This document shows, in pieces, positions 1 to 10,638 of a DNA stretch of 64,000 bases. The number at the start of each line of letters is the position of its first letter. Positions within the stretch are counted from its first letter, which is position 1. Both the position numbers and the translations under genes were made by a program. The DNA is from JAEMQF01 sp963775015 (GTDB lineage: Bacteria; Pseudomonadota; Gammaproteobacteria; Burkholderiales; Burkholderiaceae_C). Under the pieces are notes generated by a model. The model had not been told where the DNA came from. It did no database searches and worked only from the letters and a program-made list of their open reading frames with translations. The DNA lies in NCBI GenBank assembly GCA_963775015.1, contig CAVZHI010000012.1, positions 1 through 64,000 on the forward strand, in the 5' to 3' direction.

Positions 1-78
1 GATCATCACTTCCCAATCGGCCGCCAGGCCGCATGAACACTCGATGTGCGTTGACACGCCCTTGGCAGATGGCCCTGT

Positions 79-2578
79 TCATGGCCCCAAACCGTTGGCC
101 ACGCCCGCAGCCGCCTCTTGTCCGGCAAAGAGTTGCTCAGATGGTACGAGACCGGGCACCTCAACGTCCTCCATCGAGGCCTGTCCATCGCTCGCATCAA
201 CGCCTACTCGATAGCCCATCGCGCGATAGCCGCGCTGGCGCTTCTCCCACATCCGCAGCAGCGCCGGGTGGCCGGTGTCGACGAAGTCGATGATCCGCAC
301 ATCGGCTTTGCTGGCGTGTTCCCGGTGCAGGCGGCCCGCGTACTGCTGCAAGGTGCCCTTCCAGGACACCGGCATGGCCAGCACCAGGGTGTCCAGCGGC
401 GGATGGTCGAATCCTTCACCGACCAGTTTTCCGGTGGCCAGCAGGATGCGCGGCGCCTCGGGTGGCAGCGCGTCCAGCTCCGCGATCAGGGCGGCGCGCT
501 GCTTCTTCGACATCCGCCCGTGCAACACGAACGGCGCCGGTGCCTGTGCGGTCAGGGCCTGCGCGGATGGCATCGAGGTGTTCGGTGCGCTCGGTCAGCA
601 CCAGCACTTTGCGGCCCTGCTCGAACGCCGCTGCTGACTTCCGCGGCGATGGCTTCGGTTCGGGCCAGGTCGTTGGCAAGGTGCCGGAACACGTCCTGAA
701 TGCCCGCCGTCGGTCGGCAGGTCGATCGCGGGCAAACCGTGATCGCGGCACGACCTCCAGGTCGTGCGGTGCACCGGCCGGCCTGGCTGCGGTGTGGCGG
801 ATCGGCCCGCACTGCATGAAGATGATGGGCTGCTGGCCATCGCGGCGGATCGGCGTGGCGGTCAGGCCCAGCACGAACTTGGCCTTGGTCCGCTTGAGGA
901 TGGCGTCGAACGATGCCGCACCGACGTGGTGGCATTCGTCCACCACGATCTGCCCGTAGTTCTCGACCAGCGCATTGACCTCGCCCTGGCGCGACAGCGA
1001 CTGCATCACGGCGATGTCGATCTTGCCGGTCGGTTTGGCCTTGCCGCCGCCGATGGTGCCGACCACGCCCTTGCCAACGCCAAGGAAGGCCTGCAGGCGT
1101 TCCTGCCATTGCTTGAGCAACTCGGTGCGATGGACCAGCACCAGGGTGTTCACGCCGCGCCGGGCGATCATCGCCGCCGCCGTCACCGTCTTGCCGAACG
1201 CGGTCGGCGCGCACAGCACGCCGGCATCGTGTTTCAGCATGGCCGCCACGGCCTGCTCCTGATCAGGCCGCAGAGTGCCGACGAAGTCGGCTTGGATGGG
1301 CTCGCCGGCGAACCTCTCGTCCTGCAGGTCGCATCGGATGCCGTTGTCTTTCAGCAAGGCCAGTGCTGCGTCCAGGCAACCGCGCGGCAAGGCGATGTGC
1401 TGCGGGTAGTTCTCGGCGTTGCCGATGACGCGGGGCTTGTCCCACACCGACATGCGCATGGCCTGGGCCTTGTAGAACTCGGGGTTCTGGAAGGCCGCCA
1501 GGCGGATCAGCCGATTGGCCAGCGCCTGGGGCAGCTGCGCTCTTCTCGAAGTAGATCAGGTTGGCCAGCGTCACGGTCAAAGCCTGGGGCATGGTGCCCG
1601 CCAGCTTGGTGGACGGACTGGACTGGCGCTTCCACGGCGTGGCCAGATCCTCGTCGTCGATGAACGTCACGTCCAGCGGGTGAACGCCGCCGGTGGCGCG
1701 CAGGATGGTCGGCTCGATGTCGTGCGGGGCCATGGGCTGGATCGAGGCGAGATAGGCCCACTGGTCGCCGTACGGCCGCAGAGTCGGCATCCACAAACAC
1801 GCTGCAGCCGCTTTCGCGCGGGTGCTTCTGCAGCGGCAGCGCGATCAGGTTGCCGAACCCGCCCTTGGGCATCGTGTCCTGGTTGGGAAACAAGCGGTCG
1901 TAGGACGCCAGCTTGAGCTGCCGGGTGCGCGCGCAGGTGTGGCTGATGATGGCGGTGCCCAGGCGCCGGGCATCGCGCGCCGACACACGCCCGGCGAAGA
2001 ACACCCAGGCATGCGCGCCCTGGCCGGAGCGCGAAATTTCCAGCGCCGCCGGCACGCCAAGCTCGTCGCAGGACTGCATGAACGCCTGGGCGTCCTCGCT
2101 GCCAATCCGCCTCGTCGAAATCGACCGCCAGGAAGTGGCAGGTGTCGTCCTCCAGCAGCGGATAGACGCCGACCGTTTGCTTGCCCGCCAGGTGGTCGTA
2201 GATCACCGAATCCGACAGCGGCATCAGCAGCCGGTGGCTGCAGTCGCCGCACTTGATGCGCGGCTTCTCGCAGACACCGGCCCGCCACTCGTTGGCGCAA
2301 GCCGGCGCGTAGCCCGACTTGCCCGAGGTCTTGCCCTCCCAGCGAACCGGGTAGACATCGGTGCGGCCCCGGAACAGCCGCCGAAACAATGCCACCTTCT
2401 CGGCCGTGGACAGGCTGGGCCCTGGAGGCGCTGGCGCCGGCTCCGGCACGGATGCGGTCGGCGCGGCTTGCGACGCCGCGGCCGGGGGCGCGTGCCACGC
2501 GATGCCGTGCGACTCCAGCAACGCCACCAGCCGCGCGTTCTCGGCCTGCAGCGCGGCGAAGGCCTCGCGCTCAGTCAT
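79..2578 (-). CDS. TOTE-type primase-helicase (AEP domain + SF2 helicase), frameshifted
   Basis: Probable anti-mobile-element protein of the TOTE conflict-system type: an archaeo-eukaryotic primase-like domain fused to a superfamily 2 helicase, about 830 residues. Seen: a Cys cluster (C94, C103, C110, C113 from the chosen start), then AVDFDE at about 151-156, which fits the AEP metal-binding acidic motif, and SGQGAHAW further on. The helicase half has APTAFGKT (near 1190-1210), VDECHH (near 925-940) and LTATPIRRD, and then the C-terminal helicase domain. The start ATG at 2578 overlaps the stop of the upstream gene (ATGACTGA), suggesting translational coupling. At least five indels break the frame (near 2095, 1790, 1545 and two or more in 560-770), with good protein on both sides of each. 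The role in defence is inferred from the family and neighbours. Confidence 0.8.
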
Positions 2579-3116
2579 CGGCCCCATGCTCGGTGAGCAA
2601 CGCATCCATGTCTTCACCTACGCCGTAGCCGATGTCGTGGCTGCGGTCTCGAACCATCTGCAGGCGCGTCCAAAGTGCCGGGCGCTGCGTCTCCGGCAAG
2701 GTGGCGACTGCCTTCAACGCCTGCTCGAACATTCGCACCAGCGCGGACAAGTAGGCTTCGTCGTCGAGGCCGACATCGCAGCTGAATCCCGAGGCCCGCT
2801 CGCAATAGAAGACCATCAACTCTGCCAGCCCGTCCGCCGTGCCCGATGCCTTCTTGTAGTCCGTGATGGCCTTCTTGGCTTTGGCCACCGAGGTGTCCTG
2901 GTTCTTGAACACATCGGGCCACAGCCAGCGGTCGATGGCGGCCTTGTAGGGCTCGAGCACGTCTTCGCCCAGGTGCAGGCGTGTGTGCAGAAAGGCCTGG
3001 TTGTCCTTGCTGGCGGCGTAGAGGTCTTGCACCAGGCCGAGCAGGCCGGCGCGGTCGAGGTCGGCGAGCCGCGCCTTGACGTTGATCCAGGAGGAGGAGG
3101 CCTTCTTCGTTGCCAT
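2571..3116 (-). CDS. Uncharacterised protein coupled to the TOTE helicase (DUF6155-like?)
   Basis: Intact 181-residue, mostly alpha-helical, charged cytoplasmic protein with no signal peptide or membrane segment. The start MATKKASSSW at 3116 is preferred over the upstream Met at 3173, which lies inside hsdS. From memory the layout (N-terminal LLGLVQDLYAAS, then AKKAITDYKKASG and an LMVFYCE helix) resembles proteins labelled DUF6155, but I could not check this. It lies 22 bp after hsdS, and its stop overlaps the TOTE gene start by 8 bases, so it is a likely partner or regulator of that enzyme. No catalytic motif is visible. Confidence 0.75.
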   Translation of the reverse strand: MATKKASSSWINVKARLADLDRAGLLGLVQDLYAASKDNQAFLHTRLHLGEDVLEPYKAAIDRWLWPDVFKNQDTSVAKAKKAITDYKKASGTADGLAELMVFYCERASGFSCDVGLDDEAYLSALVRMFEQALKAVATLPETQRPALWTRLQMVRDRSHDIGYGVGEDMDALLTEHGADD

Positions 3117-3138
3117 GGGGCGTGCTGCGTCTGGTGGG

Positions 3139-4308
3139 TCAGCTCGCCGTGGCCGGGGATGCGGCGAACACACGTTCCAGCGTGGCAGGAAGCAGTGCGG
3201 CGTTGGCTTGCCGGATGGCGGCGTGCTTTGTCTTGAGCAACTGCGTGCGCTGGTAGATCGCGTCGGAGTTCAAGCTGCCTGGCCATCGAGGGCACCGGCA
3301 TCTCGTAGCTGAGGAAGGTCGCGGGCTGCAGACGGCGGCGGCGGGCATTCGTGCCGCCGCTGATCTCTGCCAGTGCCGGCCAGATGTCCGGGGTGCGGAA
3401 GTAGATGTCGAGCACCTCGGGCAAGACGGCCTCGGTGTTGACTGTGAACACCGGAAACTCCGGCGACACCACCAGCCATCGCACTCAGGCGGCACCACGC
3501 CCAGTGCGCCTTCCCAGGCCATCAGCTTGGGGTAGATGAAGTCACCCGCGCGGACGGTGGACAGTCGCTCGTAGGAGAACTCGCTGCCCATCTTGACGGC
3601 GCTTGGAAATACGCCTCGGCCGAACGAGTAGACGCCCGCGAAACGGTACTGGGCTGTGCCGTCCACGGCCACGTCTGGTTGGCGTTGAGAGACCAACTCC
3701 GACACGCGACGCTTCGCGGGCTGCTTGCCCGCAGTACCAAGGACGTAGCTGCGGATCAGACGCGCTGCGTCGCGCTCGACGGCGTCCAGATGCGCCTCCA
3801 CTTGCCATGTCTTCTCCGCCAACAGTTCGAGGTGCTGAACGATGCGCCTTTGAACGGCCAGTGGCGGCACGGGCACCGGAATCGTTGCGAGCTCAGTCAG
3901 GCTCAGCGTCCGATTTCGATCTGCGCTGCCACGCGATGCCTGCCCGACAATGGGCCAATCCTTCACGACTCAACAGATAACGCGCCAGGAATTCCGGCAC
4001 CGCCAAGTCAGCGTGAGGCACACAGGTGATGTAGCGGTGGGAGCGCGATGCATCCTTCATGCTCATCCGTCGCCCACGAAATTGCGCCTTCCCAGGCCTT
4101 GATGTTGCTGAAGACAAGGTCTCCCTTCGCAATCAAGACTGGCTTCTCCCAGGTTGCCTCCGCGCCATCGAATTCAGGCTTCTCGAACAGACCCCTTCCA
4201 AACGAGCGCGCGCCGATCTCGCGGTACTTCGCACCTCGATCCAGTTTGAGAGGCCGGCGTACGATCGGCGCTACGTCAGCCAAGCGGCATGGTCGGCCAC
4301 TGTCTCAT
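3139..4308 (-). CDS. hsdS: Type I restriction-modification specificity subunit HsdS, frameshifted
   Basis: DNA-recognition subunit of the type I system, about 390 residues. Two similar target-recognition modules are visible: the first contains YREIGARSFGRGLF and AKGDLVFSNIKAWEGAI, the second YRFAGVYSFGRGVF and RAGDFIYPKLMAWEGAL. A conserved helical spacer lies between them (PVPPLAVQRRIVQHLELLAE). The start is placed at ATG 4308, which overlaps the stop of the DUF1016 gene as ATGA and gives MRQWPTMPL, a typical HsdS beginning. An extra base near 4283 then breaks the frame, and further indels sit near 4020, 3950, 3480 and 3270. The repeated halves make the two-domain HsdS assignment firm; the DNA target cannot be read. 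Confidence 0.85.
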
Positions 4309-5495
4309 TCGGCAGTTCCTATCCCGCCCAGCCGCCGCGCCTCCAGCTCCCGCCGCGTCTTGTCCAGCTCTGCTTCCAGCAGCTTCGCGTCCGGCAGCAC
4401 GGTCTGGTACTCGGCCGCCATCACCTTGTTGGGCAGGCCTTCCAAGGCATAGTGGGCCTCGTTGTGGCCCTTGCTGGTGCACAGCACCAGGCCCACCGGC
4501 GGGTTCTCGCCGGGCTTCGTCCAGTGCTCGCGGGCGTAGTTCAGGTACATGTGCATCTGGCCCGCGTCGGCATGGCTGAACTTGCCGATCTTCAGGTCGA
4601 TGACCAGCAGGCACTTGAGGCCGCGGTGGAAGAACAGCAGATCGACGCGGAACCAGCTGTCGTCCAGCCGCAGGCGCCGCTGCCGGCCCACGAAGGCGAA
4701 GTCGTCGCCCAGCTCCAGCAGGAAGTCGGCCAGGTGCTGGATCAGCGCCTCTTCCAGGTCCGATTCGGAGTACTCGTCCTTGAGGTTGAGGAACTCCAGG
4801 ACGAAGGGGTCCTTCAGTGCCTGCTCGGGCGTGATGGCGTCGCCAGGCTCGGCTGCCTCGGCCTTTTGCAGCATGGCCGCCTTGTTGCGCGACAGGGCGA
4901 TGCGTTCATAGAACTGGCTGTTGACCTGCCGGTCGAGCTGACGCACGCTCCAGCCGCAGCGCAGGGCTTCGGTTTCGTAGAAGGCGCGCGCCGCTTCAGA
5001 CTTGACGGACAGCAGGCGCACGTAGGCTGACCATGGCAAGGGGAAGGCTTGGGCCAATGTGCTCAGCGCCGCCGAGGTCCGGATCGGTGCTCCGGGTACC
5101 GCGGGTACGGACGATTCGCCAGACACCGTCTGCGAAATCCGGGTGGGTGCCGATTTCGCAGACGGTGTCTGCGAAATCCGCTCCGGCGGCCAGGCCAGAT
5201 AGAACAGCCGCATCTGTTCGAGGTTGCGCTCGGAAAATCCTCGGCCGAAGCGCTGGGTCAGATCGACCGACAGCCGCTTGAGCAGCGCCTGGCCGTAGGC
5301 GGCCCGTTCCTGCCCCGCCTGCTCGAACTCAACGATGCGCCGGCCGATCTCCCAGTAGCTGGCCGTCATCAGCGCATTGACGCTGCGGGCAGCGGCATGG
5401 CGGGCGGCTTCCAGCAAAGCGACGATGTCGCCGTGCACGCCGCCGTAGTCCGGCCCAGCATCGACGCCGCCGCTGCCGGGGACGAGATCGCTCAT
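4305..5495 (-). CDS. DUF1016/YhcG-family PDDEXK nuclease domain protein
   Basis: Intact 396-residue protein. The N-terminal DUF1016 helical domain (ASYWEIGRRIVEFEQ, YGQALLKRLSVDL, RNLEQMRLFYLAWP) is followed by a 13-residue repeat linker (RISQT.S..S, about residues 105-130), the LPWSAYVRLLSVK motif, and a C-terminal PDDEXK nuclease-like domain with FRVDLLFFHRGLKCLLVIDLKIG, where D, D and K fit the catalytic pattern. The start ATG overlaps the hsdM stop and the stop overlaps the hsdS start, both as ATGA, so it is co-translated inside the type I operon. Family members often sit beside type I systems, but their biochemical role is poorly defined. It is one of the few genes in the operon without indels. 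Confidence 0.88.
   Translation of the reverse strand: MSDLVPGSGGVDAGPDYGGVHGDIVALLEAARHAAARSVNALMTASYWEIGRRIVEFEQAGQERAAYGQALLKRLSVDLTQRFGRGFSERNLEQMRLFYLAWPPERISQTPSAKSAPTRISQTVSGESSVPAVPGAPIRTSAALSTLAQAFPLPWSAYVRLLSVKSEAARAFYETEALRCGWSVRQLDRQVNSQFYERIALSRNKAAMLQKAEAAEPGDAITPEQALKDPFVLEFLNLKDEYSESDLEEALIQHLADFLLELGDDFAFVGRQRRLRLDDSWFRVDLLFFHRGLKCLLVIDLKIGKFSHADAGQMHMYLNYAREHWTKPGENPPVGLVLCTSKGHNEAHYALEGLPNKVMAAEYQTVLPDAKLLEAELDKTRRELEARRLGGIGTAE
5114..5177. repeat. Two 25-bp palindromes, 39-bp period, in the DUF1016 linker
   Basis: Two copies of a palindrome sit 39 bp apart, start to start. The right copy (5153-5177) has perfect 11-bp arms, ATTTCGCAGAC and GTCTGCGAAAT, around GGT. The left copy (5114-5138) has one degenerate arm around ACC. 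Because 39 bp is 13 codons, the repeat also encodes the tandem peptide RISQT(P/V)S(A/G)(K/E)S. Confidence 0.8.
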
Positions 5496-7330
5496 GCCTG
5501 CACCTCGTTCACAAGGGCCTCGATCTCACCCAGCAGGCGCATCACCTCGGCCTCATGGCCGCGCATCGAGGCGATCAAGTCCTTCGGGTCGGCGTGCTCC
5601 AGCCCCGCCTTGGCGTTGGGGTTCTTGATGTCCAGGTTGTAGATCGGCCAGTACAGCGCGTCGCCCTGGGCCTGCGCGGCCTTTGCGCCCTGCTCGTGCG
5701 CAAGCTGCTCTGCCTTCAGCGCGCGCAGCCGGTCCTGCAGCGCCGACTTCGCGCCGTTGGCCGCGGCGCTGATGGTCTGCTCCAGCTCGCGCAGCGGCTT
5801 GCCGAGGGCCAACGCCGCATTGCGTTCGGCCTCGGCCCTTTGCCAGTGAGGCGTCGCGGCTTCGACGGCGGCAGCTCGCTTTGCCGCAAAGTCGACGCGC
5901 CCAAGCCTGCGGGCCTGCCTGGCGGTCGTTCCACCAGGCCAGTGCAGCGGCGAACTCCTCGAACTGGATCGGCGCGGTCTTGGTGTAGTTCTTGCGGCCC
6001 TCGGGCAGCGGCTGCTCGTAGTACCAGATCGTCTCGGTCGGGCCGGAGCGGTCGAAGAACAGCAGGTTGGTCGGGATGCTCGGTGTAGGGCGCGAACACG
6101 CCGTTGCGGCAGCCGCACGATGGTGTGCAGGTTGAACTCCTTGAGCAGTTCCTCCTTGATGCGCGCGCACGACGCCGTCGCCGAACAGCGTGCCGTTGGG
6201 CACGACCACGGCGGCGCGGCCGCGCGCTGCGCCTGCGCCGGCTCGGCGCGGCGCGCGCAGCTTGCGCATGATAGCTGCAGGAACAGCAGCGCCGTCTCGG
6301 CGGTCTGCTTGTCGGCCGGGAAGTTGCCCTGGATGCCCTTCTCCTCCTCGCCGCCGAAGGGCGGGTTGGTGAGGATCACGTCCACGCGCTCCCTGTCGCC
6401 GATCTCGGTGAGCTTGCGGCGCAGCGCGTTGCCGGGTCGATCTGCGGCGCGTCCAGGCCGTGCAGCAGCAGGTTCATCTGGCAGAGCAGGTACGGCAGCG
6501 GCTTGGCCTCGCAGCCGAAGAGCGTCTCGCGCTGCAGCGTGCGTCGCTGGTCGGCGACGGTCTTCACCTGCTGCTCGAGGTGGTCGAAGGCCTCGACCAG
6601 GAAGCCGCCGGTGCCGCAGGCCGGGTCGAGCACGGTCTCGCCGAGGCGCGGGTCGGTCACCTGCGACCATGAAGCGCACGACGGCGCGCGGCGTGTAGAA
6701 CTCGCCGGAGTCGCCCGCCGCGTCGCGCATCTCGCGCAGCATCGACTCGTAGAGTGCGCCGAGCGTGTGCATCTCGTCGCTGGCGCGTGAAGTGGATGCC
6801 GTCGACCTTGTTGACCACGTCGCGCAGCAGGTAGCCGCTGATCATGCGGTTCTCGACGCCCTTGAAGACGGTGGCGATCACGTCGCGGCGGCTCGTCGCC
6901 GTTGGCGCTGGTGCAGGCCGCGCAGGTAGGCGAACAGCCCCGCGCCCTTGCTTGCCGTCGGGGCGGACGCGTCTCGTCCTGGTTGATGAAGGCGAGCAGT
7001 TCGTCGCCGGTGATGCCGTCCTCGCTTGGCCGCCCAGTCGCGCCAGCGGTACGGCGGCTTCGATGACGGGCTGGAACTTCTTGCCGGCGAGCGTCGGCCT
7101 CTTCCTCGCGCATGACGCTCCAGGTCGTCGAGGAACTTCAGGAACATGATCCAGGTGAGCAGCGGCAGGCGGTCGAGGTCGCCATTGAGCCCCTTGTCCT
7201 TGCGCATGATGTCGCGCGCGGACCTGATCAGCGCCGACAGGTTCTCGCGCGTGGTCAACGCGGCCTTGGGTTTGCGGGGCGCCTTGGTCTTCTTTTCGGC
7301 GCTGGCGGTGCTGGCTTTGCGAGCAGGCAT
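5492..7330 (-). CDS. hsdM: Type I restriction-modification DNA methylase HsdM, frameshifted
   Basis: N6-adenine methyltransferase subunit, about 610 residues. The N-terminal HsdM domain starts MPARKASTASAEKK, followed by LPLLTWIMFLKFLDDLE. The SAM-binding motif LDPACGTGGFLVEAFDH and the catalytic motif NPPFGGEEEKG are clear, as are VVVPNGTLFGDG and the C-terminal helices ending EIEALVNEVQA. The start is 17 bp after the hsdR stop; the stop overlaps the DUF1016 start (ATGA). At least eight indels disrupt the frame between 5900 and 7110. Many are explained by a one-base change in a short G or C run and no stop codon lies inside a correctly framed piece, so sequence error is likelier than decay. 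Confidence 0.88.
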
Positions 7331-7347
7331 TCAGTGGAGTCTGGTGG

Positions 7348-9731
7348 TCATTGGTAGATCGCCGTCTGCAGCCGTGACACGGCTTCCTTCAGGCCCTTCA
7401 CCCGCCGAAGTGGCGGCTGGCGATCTCGGAAGGCGTGCCGAAGCGGTCGAAGGGCTGGACCTTCAGCACGTCGGACAGTGCGTTGAACTGGGTGTCGCCG
7501 TGCTCGGCGTACTTGTCGAGCAGCAGCGACAGCACCTCGCGGGCCGTGTCGCCGTACTGCGCAAAGAGGTCCTGCGTGGCCTTGCGCGCGCGCTCGGCGC
7601 GCTCGCGCCGCGTCCGCAGCGGGGCGTTGAAGGCCAGGTGGCAGAGCAGGTCGAAGGGGTCGGCATCGGGCTGGTCGCTGCTGCCGCCAGCTCGTCGAAG
7701 CTGATGCCGCGTTCGGTCAGCTCGCGCAGGACGTCGGCCGCTGGCGTCAGGGTCGGCCCAGCGGCTTGCAGCGCATCGCGCGTGGGATACAGCGAACGCA
7801 CCGCGCGGCCCGCGTAGTCGGTGTAGCGCACGACCTGCAGCTGCTTCCCGTCGGGGTCGAGCTCGTAGACCAGATGGCCGACGATCTCGACCTGGCCGCC
7901 GTCGAAGTAGAACTTGCGCGGCTCCGCCGGCGGGTCGGTCAGGATCACTGCCGCACCCGGCTCGGCCTGCTCCGGCTCAACGAGGTATTCGGCCTCCGGT
8001 TCGGCCACACCCGGGACTTCGACGATCGTCGTGTCGACCACCTCGCCGGCCTCATCCACCGTCACCTCTTCCAGGCGCGCCGGATCGCCGTCGAAGTCGG
8101 GGTCGGCGAAGTGCCGCGTCGCCGTGCCGGTGTAGTCGAGGATGTTGAAGCACAGCTTGCCGTAGTCGACCCGCACGCGCGTGCCGCGGCCGATGATCTG
8201 CTTGAACTCGATCATCGAGCCGACGACGCGGGCCAGCACGACGTTCTTGCAGGTCGGCGCATCCACGCCGGTGGTGAGCAGCTGCGACGTGGTCAGGATG
8301 ACCGGCGCCGGCTTGTCCACGTCCTGGAAGTGCGACAGGTGGCCGCGGCCGATGTCGCCTTCGTCGGCGGTGACGCGGCAGACGTAGTCGGGGTACTGCT
8401 GCGACCAGATCGGCTGTTCAGGTTGACCAGCTCCTGCGCGCATCTCGGCGGCGTGCTCCTGGTCGACGCAGAAGACGATGGTCTTGGCGAAGCGGTCGGT
8501 TTCTTCAGGAAGTCGGTGAGGTGCCGGGCGATGGCCTGGGTGCGCGCCCGCAGGGCGACGACGCGCTCGAAGTCCTTGGTCTGGTATTCGTCGTCCGGGA
8601 TCTCGCGGCCGAAGCGGTCCAGCTCGTCCTTGCTCGGCCGCCAGCCCGGCGGCGTCCACGTCGGTGACGACGCGGTGCACGCGGTAGGGCGCGAGGAAGC
8701 CGTCCTCGATGCCCTGGCGCAGGCTGTAGGTGTAGATCGGGTTGCCGAAGTAGTCGTAGGTGTCGCGGTTGTCGTCGCGCAGCGGCGTGGCCGTCATGCC
8801 GAGCTGGAAGGCCGGCTCGAAGTACTCGAGGATCTCGCGCCAGCTGCTCTCGTCGCGGCGCTGCCGCGGTGGCACTCGTCGACGATGATCAGGTCGAAGA
8901 AGTCAGGGCGGTACTTGCGGAAGACATCCTCCGTCGCTCGTCCTCGCCAGCGCCTGGTAGATGGCGAAGTACATCTCGCGGCTCTGGCTGACATCGCCAC
9001 CTCGATCTTGTGGCGCGCGTCGCCGAACGGCGCGAAGATCTTGTCCTTCGGGTCGTCGACCAGGATGTTGCGGTCGGCAAGGAACAGGATCTTGGGGCGG
9101 CGGTGCTCGCCGGTGCGGTTCCAGCGGCTGTTCCAGAGCTTCCAGCAGATCTGAAAGGCGACGAGGTCTTGCCCGTGCCGGTCGCCATCGTGAGCAGGAT
9201 GCGCCGTTGGCCGATCAGGATGGCCTCGATGACGCGGTTGATGGCGATCTGCTGGTAGTAGCCGGGGCACCTTGCCCGACACGAGATTGAACGGCTCCAG
9301 CAGGTGGGCCGCTGCAGGCTCTGTCAAGCTGGGCCGACGCCGTCAGCCGCTGCCAGAGCTCGTCCGGCGTGGCGTAGCGATCGACCTCGCGCTCGGTTCC
9401 GGCGGTGTAGTCGATCTCGATGATGCGATGGCCGTTGGTCGCGTAGGCGAACTTCAGGCCGAGCATCTCCGCGTAGTCCGTGGCCTGCTGCACCCCGTCT
9501 CGGCGGGCAAGCCGAGCTCCTTCGCTTCGACGACGGCCAGCGGAAAGTCGCGCCGGTAGTGCAGCAGGTAGTCGGCACGGCGTTGCTTGCCTCGGCGCAC
9601 CTTGCCGCCGGCCACGATGATCCGGCCGTCGGTGAAGCTGCGCTGCTCGCCGATGACGGATTCGGCCGCGCCCCAGCCGGCCTCGACCAGCTTGGGGTGA
9701 CGAACTCGCGGCAAGTGTCAGCTTCGGTCAT
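7348..9731 (-). CDS. hsdR: Type I restriction enzyme HsdR (helicase-nuclease subunit), frameshifted
   Basis: Motor and cutting subunit of the type I system, about 795 residues. The N-terminal nuclease region includes GKQRRADYLLHYRRDFPLAV followed by VEAKELG, where D, E and K fit the HSDR_N PD-ExK site. Helicase motifs follow: MATGTGKT (near 9188), VDECHRGSA (near 8890), MTATPLRDD, TTGVDAP, and QIIGRGTRVR in the C-terminal RecA fold, then a tail ending LKEAVSRLQTAIYQ at 7348. At least six indels are present (near 9700, 9490, 9330, 8945, 8870 and 7410). Those near 9700, 8870 and 7410 look like a lost base in a C or G run. The gene follows abiEii by 43 bp on the same strand, so it is likely in the same transcript. 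Confidence 0.88.
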
Positions 9732-9774
9732 GGCGTTGTCTCGCGCTCAAGGTGTCCTGTTGCTGTCGCTCGAC

Positions 9775-10638
9775 TCACGTCAAGAGCCTTGGGTACTTGG
9801 TGCGCAGCTGCGCGACCACATCGGCGGTGAGCCTCCACGCGTCTCCGCGAAGCCGCGCAATGAGGGTTGACCACACGTCGTTGAACGCATCGATCGCCAC
9901 GGTTTCGTCGAAGCGCACACCCACCGGCAGCAGCGGCTCGATGTCTTCCGTGAGGCTGCGGGTGAGCTTCTTGAGCATTCGCTCTTCAGCTTCCGCTCGG
10001 CTGATCGGATGGTCTTCGAGCGCCAGGTAGTGGTTCAAGCATGTCACGACCTTGTCGCGGTCGAGGCCGAGCTGCGTGAGGCCGTGATGCAGGTCGAAGA
10101 GGTCCCGGTTCTTGCGCCTTTGCAGCAGGGCGCGCAGCTTGGTGCCGAAGAGCTCCTCGGGCTCGAAGGAAACGATCTCGGTGCGCGCCGAGTACCAGTC
10201 GCTGGCGACCTCGAATGGGTAGCGCCGGTAGCCGAACAGCACCTCGTGCTCGCGGGTGTTGATCTCGACCTTCAACTTCAATGCTGTCTGCGGCGCCGAC
10301 TCGGGCGCGAAGCGGAAGACGAGGTGCATCGAATGCCCGGCTTGCTCGCGCTGGCACTTGCCCAGCCAAGAGAGCGCATCGCGGATGGCGTCGACCGTGG
10401 CGCCGATGGGCTCTGCCTGGGTCTGCACCAGGTCGATGTCTTCGGAGTAGCGCAGCGGCTGCTTGAACAGCAGCTTGTGGATGGCCGTGCCGCCGCGGAA
10501 GGCGATCTTGCCGGCGAGCGCTGGCGCATTGAACAAGTCGCAGAGCGCGCGGCAGATGATCAGGTCCTGCTCGACCTGCGCCGGGTTCGGCCACGGGGCG
10601 TGCTCTCGCCAGGCCTGGATGTAGGCCTGGGGGATCAA
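9775..10638 (-). CDS. abiEii: AbiEii/AbiGii-type nucleotidyltransferase toxin
   Basis: Toxin of a type IV AbiE toxin-antitoxin pair, 287 residues, intact. The DNA-polymerase-beta-like nucleotidyltransferase signature is clear: FRGGTAIHK (GGT at 49-51) and SEDIDL (65-70), followed by ELFGTKLRALLQRRKNRDLFDLHH, which is typical of the family. AbiEii enzymes cause reversible growth arrest and abort phage infection; some modify tRNA 3' ends. The start ATG overlaps the stop of the antitoxin gene (ATGA), the usual coupled order of antitoxin first. Confidence 0.92.
   Translation of the reverse strand: MIPQAYIQAWREHAPWPNPAQVEQDLIICRALCDLFNAPALAGKIAFRGGTAIHKLLFKQPLRYSEDIDLVQTQAEPIGATVDAIRDALSWLGKCQREQAGHSMHLVFRFAPESAPQTALKLKVEINTREHEVLFGYRRYPFEVASDWYSARTEIVSFEPEELFGTKLRALLQRRKNRDLFDLHHGLTQLGLDRDKVVTCLNHYLALEDHPISRAEAEERMLKKLTRSLTEDIEPLLPVGVRFDETVAIDAFNDVWSTLIARLRGDAWRLTADVVAQLRTKYPRLLT

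Noticed and set aside
1..78. Sequence after the TOTE stop codon
   Set aside because: Too short to judge; no gene start, terminator or attachment site is evident.
79..9731. Phase variation of hsd genes through simple-sequence repeats
   Set aside because: The frame breaks are scattered and not located in long repeat tracts, and the same type of break occurs in essential genes, so error is the simpler explanation.
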